A stretch of 64,000 bases of DNA, taken from Plasmopara viticola (lineage: Eukaryota; Oomycota; Peronosporomycetes; Peronosporales; Peronosporaceae). The DNA lies in contig MBPM02000025.1 in the NCBI GenBank assembly GCA_001695595.3, positions 620,001 to 684,000 on the forward strand, given 5' to 3'. A model generated the notes under the pieces. That model was not told where the DNA came from and did not search any database. It saw only the letters and a program-made list of their open reading frames with translations. Of this stretch, positions 33,443 through 43,810 are shown in pieces. The position numbers and the translations under genes are program-made. Numbering within the stretch: position 1 is the stretch's first letter; each line of letters opens with the position of its first letter.

Positions 33443-34402
33443 ATGAGCATCGACAACGACAGTGAGCAGCGTGGAGTTCACGTTGCAGCGACGGCATCAA
33501 CGCCCACAGCGCGCAGTCAGTGTGAAATCAAGCGCGCTGAGATACAGAAATTACGCGAGCACCTATACAAGGTTCAGGCCGGGGACGATGACGAAGACAC
33601 GCTGCTAGCGGCACTAGCACTTCCTGTGGGTACCACAGACCCGCTCTCGTGTTTCTGTTGCTGCAACTTTAAGCGACTTGGGCAGAGCTACGTGAGTGCG
33701 ATTGACGTTCGCATTTGAAGAGTTGGATTTGAAAGTGACGTTTCTCATGCTCTACAGATTCTTCATGAGCGACGCGTGCTTTCTGCCGATGGGAGCACTA
33801 TCGAGAATAAACTCGTAATTGTTGGTCCTCATTGGATCGGAGTGATAGTGACACTAGGGATCATTCTCGTATCAACGGCCATGTTTCTCTCTCAGCACAT
33901 AAGAATCATGGCATGGTATAACACGTTGATTGTGTTTGGACTCTGCGGGATGACGCTTTACTATTTATTCCAGACTACACTCACCGATCCAGGCATCATC
34001 CATTCACTAGGACAGTTGAATGAGACAGAAATCGAAGACGAAAGTGCAACGATAGAAATGGAAGGTGGGCAACTTTTACATAGCAAAGAAATGCTGGCTA
34101 GTCGTAAACGCTCGTTGCGCCGACGTTACTGCGACATCTGCGGTATTACCCAAGACTCATCAACAGATCATTGCGAAGACTGTGGAGTGTGCGTAGCTGG
34201 TTATGATCACCATTGCCCATGGATGGGCAAGTGTATTGGCCGAGACAACATGCATGCCTTCAAAATGTTTAATATGGCATGGATTATGTATGTTTGCTTT
34301 GTGCTTGTCATCGCCATCACGCACATGGATTGGGGCCAGACTGCGGTTAATACACTAAAACACTCGGCATCAGGAAATTGGGGGACTTCGAGAATTCCAT
34401 AG
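33443..34402 (+). CDS. DHHC-type protein S-acyltransferase, short C-terminus
   Basis: Two exons, 33443-33691 and 33758-34402, are separated by a 66-bp GTGAGT-AG intron in phase 0, giving 297 aa. It transfers palmitate to cysteines of membrane proteins. The N-terminal about 100 residues are cytosolic with a CFCCCNF cluster. Two membrane segments follow at about 109-128 and 136-157, then the TDPG motif, then the zinc-binding Cys-rich domain (about 198-240) with RRYCDICG, DHCEDCG and the catalytic DHHCPWMGKCIGRDN. One more membrane segment (MFNMAWIMYVCFVLVIAI) follows, and the protein stops about 25 residues later. The usual fourth membrane segment and TTxE motif are missing, so either a further exon was missed or the protein is truncated. 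It is convergent with the nucleoplasmin-fold gene, 80 bp apart. Confidence 0.85.
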
Positions 34403-34482
34403 GTGACTTGCTAATACAATTAGGTAGGATAAAAGGACAGTTTAATGCGTCTCTTGGTAATATTTCGAGTATATTACACTGT

Positions 34483-35598
34483 TCAGTTGGTCGCGCCTAC
34501 TTTTTTACCCTTGTTTTTCTTGCGCTTCTTCTTCTGCGATGCCGAGTCGTCAGCTTGGGTTTCAGCTGCCTTCTCCTGTTCGTCCTTCTTGGCATCGGAA
34601 GCCGACGCTTTGCGCTTGGCAGTCTTGGCAGTCTTCTCTTGAACCTTCACTGAGCCATTTGACGACGGGGCGGCCTGAAATTGTAACACGCACAACTGTC
34701 AGTACATAATGCTAATAAAATACTAAACACGCGATTTGAAGCGTGTTGCACAGTTATGACTCGTATGATTCCGACGGGAAAGGCACAAAAGCCTTTTACA
34801 GGCGCGAGAGGCAGACACAGCTCAATTTGCCACCTTGCCAACGCAAGCAGTCTTGGTGCGTTAATACAAACTACACTCTCTTCCCTCACACCTTCGCCAT
34901 CGTTGCCGACAAGCTAAACGATTCAAGTCTGAGACGTATAGAGCATCAACGCTGAAGTGTTGCTGCGTTTAGCACAATTAAGTAGCCACTGCACATTGCC
35001 CTGCGCCCGTACGGAGACAGCCTTAAGGACCATGCGCGAGTATTAAGGCGAGAAAAACTCTCGCCGTAAAAGCATACACTTCCCTATTCCATCCGGTCTG
35101 GACCTCCGCAATATCGCAAAAGGACTGCAGAGGGAATTTTCGGATGGAACGATACAGATATAAACATATTTTCAATGTACACACCTTTTCTTGGGTCTTC
35201 GGGGTCTCTTTCTTGTCGTCACGAACACGCTTCTTGTTTTTGTTCGAAGCAATTGATGGCGTTGACGCCTTGTTAGCCTCGACAACTTCGGCAGATGGAC
35301 CAGGCTGGAAGTAGCCGCTAAGGTTCACGACAATTGGGCCCTTAGTTAGGTGGAACTTGACATCGTGACCAAAAACGAGGTCTAGTTTGACTTGCGACGG
35401 CTGCTGGGCACCTAAATGAGCCACAGCACCCTTCCAAAGTTTTCCGTCGAGCTGCTTTGTCTCCAAACTCAGTGTTGCGTGGACGTCGGCAGTGGCTGCA
35501 CTGCAAGTAGCGTTTACCACATTAAGGACGAATCCTTTGGGTACACTTACGACCGCCGATTTGGTCTCTGTCACCTCGCAGCCCCAGAAAGCAACCAT
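34483..35598 (-). CDS. Nucleoplasmin-fold (NPL) nucleolar protein, HD2/FKBP39-like N-terminus
   Basis: Two exons, 35598-35185 and 34674-34483, are joined in phase 0 (donor GTGTGT, acceptor TTTCAG), giving 201 aa. Residues 1-100 start MVAFWGCEV and continue with VPKGFVLNVVNATCS, KLDLVFGHDVKFHL and GPIVVNLSGYF, as in the nucleoplasmin-like domain of plant HD2 proteins and of FKBP39/46-type histone chaperones. The rest is low-complexity and Lys/Ala/Ser-rich, ending KKKRKKNKGKK, a nucleolar-type basic tail. There is no FKBP domain. The role is probably histone binding and rDNA chromatin; deacetylase activity should not be assumed. The intron (510 bp) is far longer than any other here and could hide a small exon. 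Confidence 0.78.
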
Positions 35599-38500
35599 GC
35601 TTATTCAATAGTAACGATTATGAGGAAAACGTTAATGGTGTAGGTCGTGACATGAGCCTGTCGAATGAGTGGTGAGGAGAATGGTGTGATGAACACTAAT
35701 GTACGGAGAAAGGACAGGAGTACTACAAGCAAGAATTCACAAGAGGTACTTCCCAATAGCTCAAAACTATCAGATTTCATTGCTGAAGTGACACAATTCA
35801 AGTTGTTGAGGGTCTGGCTGCAATGCGGCTGTACAAACTGAGTATGCGTCTATATTGTTCAAGAATCATCAACAAACAAGCATTACTTGGTACTAAAAAA
35901 GCCAACAGATAAGCAGTATGACTACTGCTCAATGCCTAATAGTGGAATTCAGTATGCTGAATGTAAATTGTAGGAGATTTACCCCTCATGAAATTTTCGC
36001 ATTAAACCGATCGAATGGCCAGCTCGCATTTTGTAAACGCTGGAACAGGTCTGATCATCGAGACAAGTATAAATTCTTAGAAAGCAATCTGCGATTCCAA
36101 CTATGCAACGACCTGAACTCAAGCAATTGCGGTAGCCAAGCTAGCCCTGGTAGCACTTGTCGTAAATTTACGAAAGGACCTTTTATGGAAGCGGGGCAGT
36201 ATGCTCATTTGCCTTAGGATGCTGAGCGAGCTGACAGTCTTGCTCGGTCTCGATAAAAATTGTACAAGGACATTTCCTGGAGGCGATTTCTAATTAAATG
36301 AACGCTTTCTTCAGCAGACGATATCAGAGTCGTCTAAGTCGGGGACGCCAACATCTAAGCCTATTCGAAGACGGGTTGGCTGAAAATCAAGCTACACGAT
36401 CCCTTTAATGCTTGCGCAGTCAGCCGCAATCCACCGAGCAATTCTCGACTTGGACAGCAATCACATATGACCTGCGACACATAGTCACGTGAAGGTAAGG
36501 CGTTCGAAGCACTGCCTCTCATATGCATGAACACGCACATTAGTTGCTGAGCAAGGGATTCGATGAGCTCAGCTTCTAGCTGAAGTCGCTGTAGAAGTTT
36601 GTTTCACAGTACGATCGTGTCGACACGATTACGGCACAAATAGTGATTTAGAGACCGTCGATCTTCTCAAGCAAACGACGGTGACGCATAGCGCTCATCA
36701 AGCAGCGCGACGCATCTCTTCTGATATAAAAAAGGTCTAAAGGCAAGCGTGTTGGTTAACGACAATGGAGGAATGCATTCACGGTCATAGACAAGATTAG
36801 CTTAAAATTCGTTTCTGCCGTGTAAATTAAGCTTAGCTTGGCGCAAGCTCCATGGCAGAGCTCAAAGAGGCTTTCAGAACAGACGGCATGGCTAGAGAAG
36901 TAGTCACAACTTCTCACCGTTATAATCTTAGGCCACACTAAGAACGTAGCAACTATATTTAACCCGCTATAATTGATGTAAGCTTAGGAGGTATACGGAT
37001 AAAATTGACGTAGCTCTAGAAGCAAAATACTCTGTGACAAGACGGTGGTCTTTCTCAATAGAGTCATTGACGTGTTTTTCATGCGAATAAGAGGCGTGAA
37101 TAATTTGAAAAACTAAGTCCCCAGTTCACGCCGACAATTTGTGCCAGAAAAGTATCTGACAAGCTCATCAGCATATACCCTAATAATAAGCTATGCGGCC
37201 GTTCCACACCGATTCTTAAAATGAGTGAGCTGCATAGCAATATGGCGGTATGATCAATTTACAGCGCACTCGACCTAGTGAATAAGTATCATCCTTTCCT
37301 TATGCAAGAAAGTGGTGACCATCAATGGCGGCTAGCTACTTGTGGGTAAGGATTTTTAGTGTTGGTTGTGCTATAAAACAGACTCTTAAGCGGTAGTAAC
37401 GCTCAACTACCTGGTGCCTCGATTGATTAGGTCTCACAGGCCGTATACCCGAATGATACATGTATCCTTGGTCGCACAAAGCATGGATGACAGACATAGT
37501 GAGCCGCATTGTTTACCTGTACGCAGTGCTTAAGTGCATGCAAAAAAATAAGTGCAGCGCTGATGCAGATAAGTGCAGCTTTGGTCCGAATCTATTATTA
37601 GAGCGCTTTGATATAAAAACCGATCTTAAAACAGATTTCACAGGGGTCAATTTTCTTGTGGATCGACCGAGTTTATTAAATCAGAAAAGCCAAAAGTTGC
37701 TTATTCCTGTCACTTTGTTACATTAGTATAGTGCAAATTACACAAAAGAGGCTAGACCACTACTTCATCGTCTTCAGAGGTAATTGAGATGAAATGAGAT
37801 GATCCAGTTCCAAAAAGCTTTAACAAAGTAAAAAAACATTAGATATGTCGGTTCTGGTCTCGTCAGATCCAGGTCAGCCGTTCGGCGCTGGCTGTGATCT
37901 AGTTAACCATCGAAACTGTAGGCGTTGAAGGCGAGATTGCGATATCGTGTTCAAGACCCTTCCAGACTAGACTTTTTTATGACGAAGAGCTTATCGCGAT
38001 AAACTGTACTCTCGTCCTATCAAGAATTTAAAACATTTGTCAGGAAAACGAATTTGCTGAAGCTGATGCAATGTCGATCGCCCAAACAATTAGCTAGCTC
38101 CTGTTATAGCTATGAAACATCTGCATTAGATCCAATCCGTGCGAGATGTCATGCACTAAGTTCCAGGGATCGATGAGCTTGAAGACTTGGGCAAGAGCTA
38201 TTGGCGCTGTTAAGCGCGACGCTACATCGATTTTTGATACGAGCCGGGTTCTCGTAATACAGCCTCGATCAAGGCTACTTTATTAGTGTAGTAGCTTCTC
38301 GTCGTACGAAAAAAAAATCGTATCACACCATGGAAAGCTTGGCGGTCATTCCGGCTGCATGGCTTGATAAGCATTGGCGAATAAAGGGTCAAATTCGAGA
38401 AGTGAGTCAGACTTATTGCGAAGTGCACCAGAGGCCGAATAACTCGCCGAATGCAGCCGCATCATTGACAAGGTTTTCTGTGTCATGGCGCTGCTGGCAG

Positions 38501-38900
38501 TCCATTGGCATAGATTTCGTGCCAAGCCTGCTATAAGATTTAACAACTGATAACTGGCTGTTTGGCACTGAGTTTATTTAGACGGAAACAGCCACTTTTT
38601 AAAAGTAGGGCTTTGCTTATAGAAAATATTAACAGACCGATAGTCGGACTGAGCGAGTAACTTGCGTCGTCGAAGGCGTGTGTGCGTGATATGTGTGCAG
38701 ATACGCCAAGATATCGAAGCACCAAAATCCTACTAACTGCGCTTGCATAGGACAATGCCATTGGCATATTCGGCACAAGCGATCAATAAAAGGGGTGTCA
38801 AATAGTATTTGGGTGCGCAGCAAATACAGCGGTTGTTTGCGAGCACAAGCTTTAAGACACACGGGCTTGTGAGTGTGTGGTTGAGGTAAGCGCAGCACAT
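35599..38900. other. Gene-poor stretch
   Basis: About 3.3 kb with no supported gene. ORFs up to 99 codons show no motifs. It contains the upstream region of the nucleoplasmin-fold gene. Confidence 0.5.
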
Positions 38901-39125
38901 ACCAGACCATGCGTTGCTTTAATTTACTCAGTTTGGCAAGAAGAGCTTTGAGCTTAGCAGCAGGGCTCGTACTTTCTAAAAAATACTCATCCTTTTCACC
39001 TTCTGTTGCTTTTGTCAATCGACCAAAATGCTTCGGTCGTATTCGTTGCAAGTTAAGGGTGACTGACGCAAATGTGCTCTTCGAGCGACAAATTCGACAT
39101 TTGACGGCGTACTTCTAATCATGTA
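38901..39125 (-). pseudogene. BED-type zinc-finger relic, probable hAT transposase N-terminus
   Basis: The minus strand reads YAVKCRICRSKSTFASVTLN followed by LQRIRPKHFGRL and a charged stretch. C-x2-C, then T-x-N-L, then a final KH fit a BED finger (C..C...TSNL..HL..KH), but the first zinc-binding His is missing and the spacing is one residue short, as if one codon was lost. No intact transposase follows. The assignment to hAT is by the usual company of BED fingers, not by a seen catalytic domain. Confidence 0.42.
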
Positions 39126-40460
39126 TTAGACACTGCGAGCTAAATTTGTGCCTTCAAAGTGATGTCCAGACATTTTCTAGAGATGTAATAGGTGCAAACG
39201 ACGAGGTATTTGGGAGGCCTAAGGTCTGTGTAATACAATAAGTTTAAGTAGGTTCAGTGTGTTGAGCTTTTAAGAAAAAAAAGCCACAATGGTGATGCCT
39301 GCAAGCCGGATATATTTGTAGAAAATTTTGGTTTTTACTGATCTGGAGAGCTTGTTGTTCAAGTCAACCACAGTCTTGTGGTTACGAGATCAATGAAGTC
39401 AATGTGGAACGCACTAGTCCATGGTATCGCCATGTTGTGTGATATAAGTCATCTTATGTTCTGAACATCAATAAGGTGGCAGTGGTTAGTACTGAAACGT
39501 CAGCCAAAAAGCACTTAAAAACCTAGTGATTTCCGTCGAAAGTACATTAGTACTAGAGAGTAAATGTAAGGTATTATTTAAACTGAAAAGTGTGCATAGA
39601 TGAACACTAGCGTTTTTGATATACATATCCACTCCAAACTTAATACACACTAAAAGCTCAACGCTATTGTCTTTGACAGACGTGCATATTAGAGAATCCT
39701 TTGCTGCAACAATGCCTAAACTATTATGTGGAGGAAGCGTTGTCTTAGATCTCTGACCTTCGTTGCACAGTCATAGCAAATTTGAGTCGCAAATCACTAT
39801 CTGTCCGACATATATACTCTTCATTAAACTTTATACCAAAACGTTATCGTAGTACTTCTAAAAGGCGTACTAGGTATTAATTCAGGTTTATTGATCGGTG
39901 TGATTGATCGACACGACAAAATTTAGGCCCAATACGATTAAAAAAAATGCGTTGCTTTACATTTGACGAAACGATAAAACCTGAGCTGAAAGCAACTGTG
40001 AATATGTACTGCTCGAGTATGATCACAAGTTAGGTTAAATTTGCTGCGAAGGCCATCGTCAAAGCTTAAAATTATTTCTAAACTAAATTGGAGGGACTTG
40101 TCTGAGTAGAGCAGTCTGAGATTACATTCAAAAGATCCTAATAAATTTATTTTATTTTTATAAAACCTTTTGCTCAATTGAAAACAAAAATTGATTTCAT
40201 GAGACTGCTTTACGTTATACTGGTGTACAATTAATAGATAATTCGGGATTAAGATACAAATTTAGCATGGCTCGGTGTTGGTCTGTACCACAGGACAATT
40301 GTTTGAAAGGCTATGTTGAATATGTTTATGACATTGTCTGAAAGAGGGAAGGTTAAACGCCATCGTACGGAATTACTTCGCACGAAACGTCCGAGAATGA
40401 AGAAAGAAATCTAAAGTGCTCTATACATATACAATACTACACTCTCTACTCGCATTTTGC
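39126..40460. other. AT-rich stretch, no supported gene
   Basis: I see no gene or clear repeat between the BED relic and the rDNA relic. Confidence 0.5.
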
Positions 40461-40468
40461 AAGTCGAT

Positions 40469-41145
40469 GTGCAAGTCATCAGCTTTCTTGATTACGTCCC
40501 TGCCCTTTGTACACACCGCGTCGCACCTACCGATTGAATGACTCGGAGAAAAAATGGGACCGTGAGTCTTCTTGCTTTATTGCGAGCGGGGTGATGGGTA
40601 CTTTCTAAATCCCGCCATTAAGAGGAAGTTGAAGTCGTAACAAGGTTTTCGTAGGTGAAGTCGCGGAAAGATCATTACCACACCTAAAAACTTTCCACGT
40701 GAACCGTCTCAATCAAATAGTTGGGGATGAAATAGGCAGCGACTACTGACTTTATTGTTGGCGGTTGCAGCTAATTGATTCCTATCATAGTGAAGTATGA
40801 GGACGAAAGTTTTCGCTTTTACAAGATAGCAATTTTCAGCAGTGGATGTCTAGGCTCGCTCATCGTTGAAGAACGCTGCGGACTGCGATACGAAATGCGA
40901 ATTGCATGTTTCAGTGAGTCATCGAAATTTAAACGCATATTGCACTTTCGGGTAGTCCGGGAAGTATGCCCGTATCAGTGTCCGTACAATAAACTTGGCA
41001 TTTCATCCTTCCGTGTAGTCGGTGGAAGTAAAGCCAGATGTGAAGTGTCTTGCGCTTAGTTTTATATTGATTGCAAGTCCTTTTAAATGTATTAATTGTA
41101 CTTCTCTTTGCTCAAAAAACATAGCGATTTTGGTTGTTAGACTGT
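40469..41145 (+). pseudogene. Decayed rDNA segment: 18S 3' end, ITS1, 5.8S, ITS2
   Basis: The order and orientation of an rDNA unit are kept. The 18S 3' end (about 40469-40677) has GATTACGTCCCTGCCCTTTG, then TACACACCG, CGCACCTACCGATTGAATGA and GAAGTCGTAACAAGG, ending ATCATTA. ITS1 (about 40678-40826) begins CCACACCTAAAAACTTTCCA and continues CGTGAACCGT, typical of Phytophthora and downy mildews. 5.8S (about 40827-40992) has TTTCAGCAGTGGATGTCTAG and TGAGTCATCGAAATTTAAAC. ITS2 has CCTTCCGTGTAGTCGGTGGA and CCAGATGTGAAGTGTCTTGC, and fades after about 41145. Compared with the sequences as I know them there are many point changes, a 2-bp loss in ACCGCCCGTCGCACC, and a large loss in ITS1. No 28S was seen. 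It is not functional. Confidence 0.9.
40827..40992 (+). pseudogene. 5.8S rRNA pseudogene within the rDNA relic
   Basis: The 5.8S core is readable: CAGCAGTGGATGTCTAGGCT, GAAGAACGCTGCGGACTGCG, ATGCGAATTGCATG, GCATATTGCACTTTCGGG and CAGTGTCCGTACA. It differs from expected at several conserved sites (for example CTGCGGACTGC for CTGCGAACTGC), so it is a relic rather than a working gene. Confidence 0.85.
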
Positions 41146-41335
41146 GTTATACTTCCTAAGCCTATTTTGACTGTGATCGTAAACGATCCAATGAACCGTG
41201 GCGCAGATTAGTCTTAGATACAACAGTAACTTCATTCGTAGAAAAGTTCTTAGTAATTTAAAACCAGAAACTTTCGCCCCGAATTGTTTCTTGTATCTCT
41301 CTTTGGTGTACCGAGATATTTTCTCAATTTCTTAC

Positions 41336-41615
41336 CTTTCAGCCATTTTGTCGCGTACGCGTTCCAAAACACTAAAGCATACAGACTGAAAGTCTTCGAG
41401 TATATAAGCGATGGAAGGGCTCATCTCAGCGAGTCGCTGGAAGCAATGTAAGGGCGCTGACAAAGCACGAGTATGAGCTTCATATCTTGGTGAATTGCAT
41501 TGTTCAATGCAAACGCAAAGGATGGAAGTATGGTCTTTATACGCCTTGGTGTATCTGTGCACACACTGCGCAACCCATCTTGGACGACGCAATAGCTCTC
41601 TCAGTCTGACTATCG
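41336..41615 (-). pseudogene. Exon-like coding fragment next to LINE copy B
   Basis: The minus strand is open for about 93 codons to a good donor (GAAAG|GTAAGA at 41335). It includes RWVAQCVHRYTKAYKDHTS and FQRLAEMSPSIAYILEDFQ, followed by SVCFSVLERVRDKMAER. This reads like real helical protein but I do not recognise the family. Its upstream side is replaced at about 41615 by the 5' end of LINE copy B, so it may be a gene or element broken by that insertion. It could also be a chance ORF. Confidence 0.3.
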
Positions 41616-42148
41616 GCAATTTGCCAGCTACACCAAAAGTGAACAGAGACAAGCCCAAGCTTTCTCACCCGCTTTTTTAATTGTCAAGAGCTCTTGCCCC
41701 CTCCCAGCTAACGGGTCGTGCCAAGCTTAACAACTTTCTAAGTTTAACTCAACTAGACATTAAGGCGCGTAAAAGGTATTTAACTGTAGGCTCATTTCGG
41801 CTCAACGACGAAACTAAGTGCGCTAAGTCTTTCCATAACGTTCTGACTGGAATTGCTTCAAACTACTTCGTAGTGAAATTTGCTAAGGAAGACGCTTCCG
41901 TACTGACGATTACAAAAAACTTAGATTCATGCGGGGGAGAAAAGGGCATATATTGTAGGCTGCACTTACACTGTGTCTAGGTGATGAAGTACCTTTCTAT
42001 TGGTGTTTGCTTGGGTGTTACTTGCACTAGAGACGCAGTGACCGCTTTCCACTTTTCTATGTTTATCAATCGCTTTTGTGACCAAAAAAATAAAACAAAA
42101 AGGGTAACTTTTACCTGCTAACACATGACGGATCTTACAAGGACAAAA

Positions 42149-42970
42149 AATGGCGCCAGGCATAGCAAAATGCTACACCAAGAGTCGAAATTCCACGTCC
42201 GACTGAAGCTATTTTGGAAAACGCGGAAGCTGCCTTGTTGAATCCAGACCGTGACCCACAAGATAAACGCTGCGCCGCTCTAGCTAGAGTACACCATCAG
42301 GTCTCTCCGAAGCTGTGCCTTCCAATGTGGATTCCGGATAGAGAGCTCACGTCAAGTTTTATTGATACGGAAATTTTGGCATAGCTAAGCTGAACACTGC
42401 AGACGCCGTTGTGGTCGTCCATCTTACGGCTATTCGTTGAACTAGATTTGGTTTTCAGTGCACCGATCGGAAGGTGTGTAGAGAATTGGTGAAGAAACTG
42501 TGACCATTTGCGGTCGCAACTTCAGAAAACAGCTATATTCCAGGTACAGTCACTAATTTTATGTGGACCTCCAGCGCCTACCAGATGGCACCACGGACGG
42601 ACTCATTTGTGACTGGTTAGCCCAAAAAGACACACCACCAGCGTTTATTACACTGGCTCATATTGTTGGTGGTCTTCGCGCACGCAGCCACCGGGTAAAT
42701 CTTAACCAAATAATCTGTCATGCTGGAAAAGCGAACCTCGCTTCAACAAATCCAGTTATCGGGTCACGGCGATTCGATGATTCACCACCGTAGTATAATG
42801 TGGTCCCACCCTTTATGAAGGAATCAAGAAAAAAGATCAGAGTTCGCAAATCTGAGCCTAGAGGCGACTCAGACGATGCTGGAAGCATTTCACCAGTAAA
42901 ATGGGCCGAAATTTCTGGCAGGATCGATTACAAAAAATCATTATTCACCTGCACACATTCTTTTATATGA
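42149..42970 (+). pseudogene. LINE copy B ORF1 (gag-like) remnant
   Basis: It starts ATGGCGC at 42149 as in copy A and then changes frame. Readable pieces include PDRDPQDKRCAA, MDLQRLPDGTTDGLICDWLA (42563 onward) and KSEPRGDSDDAGSISP. These match copy A ORF1 (DSDREPQDKRCAA, LPGDATDGLIYD, KSEPEKPNRNSDDAESIPP). It is not functional. Confidence 0.65.
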
Positions 42971-43810
42971 TTAGGCTCTAGTACCGTTGCCACCCTGACA
43001 GTGGAATGTCGGCGTTCACTGCGAATATCATCCTATCTCCTCTGTAAACTCTTATGAGTGGCCTAGTGAAGAATTGGAAGGACTCATTCCGCCGGACCAA
43101 AATGTCATTTTCTGGGGCAAAACTATGGACCCACCTCAGTTGGTGGCGTCTTTTGTAACGTTCACGGAGTAAGCAAAAATTTAATAAACGAGGCCGTATA
43201 CCAAGGCAACGACGTTAAAGAACTTTTCCCAAATCTGCGCGGTCATTGAGGATTTCTTTGGGAACTTAAACCCAACGAACTGACTCGGACATACTCCAAG
43301 CATAATCAAGCCTTCATCGAGTTTTCCTCGATTCGGAAGAGTATGCCAATTCTCACCAACTTCGGGCAAAGACTTTTGGTCACGCGGTCGTCCGAGCGTT
43401 GAGCACACGCGACAACCCATTGTCAGACGATGGGTCAATGATCGGCCGTATATCAGCACTTTTCCAAAACCGACCGACTTTGACTTCCAGTCAGTTTCGA
43501 GACAACTGTGCCTGGAACAGACCCAATTCTTATTATCGCTGGGGCCGATCTAGCTCTGCAAATTGTTGCACCTAGTATTTATATGGATCCACTCAAACTA
43601 TATGCAGGTCTCGGGAAGGCAGCATCGGCTATGCCCCACCTGTTGTGGTTGTTATGGAATAGTTGGACTTTGTTCGCCATAATAAAATCTCATTTAATGG
43701 GAATAATTTCTGCTGGACCACTTCCTTATGTACTACACAATCCTTTTAAATATCTGCCAAGCAAGCCACTTTGGTAGACCCTCATCTTTCCATTTTTCAC
43801 CTTTAGCGCA

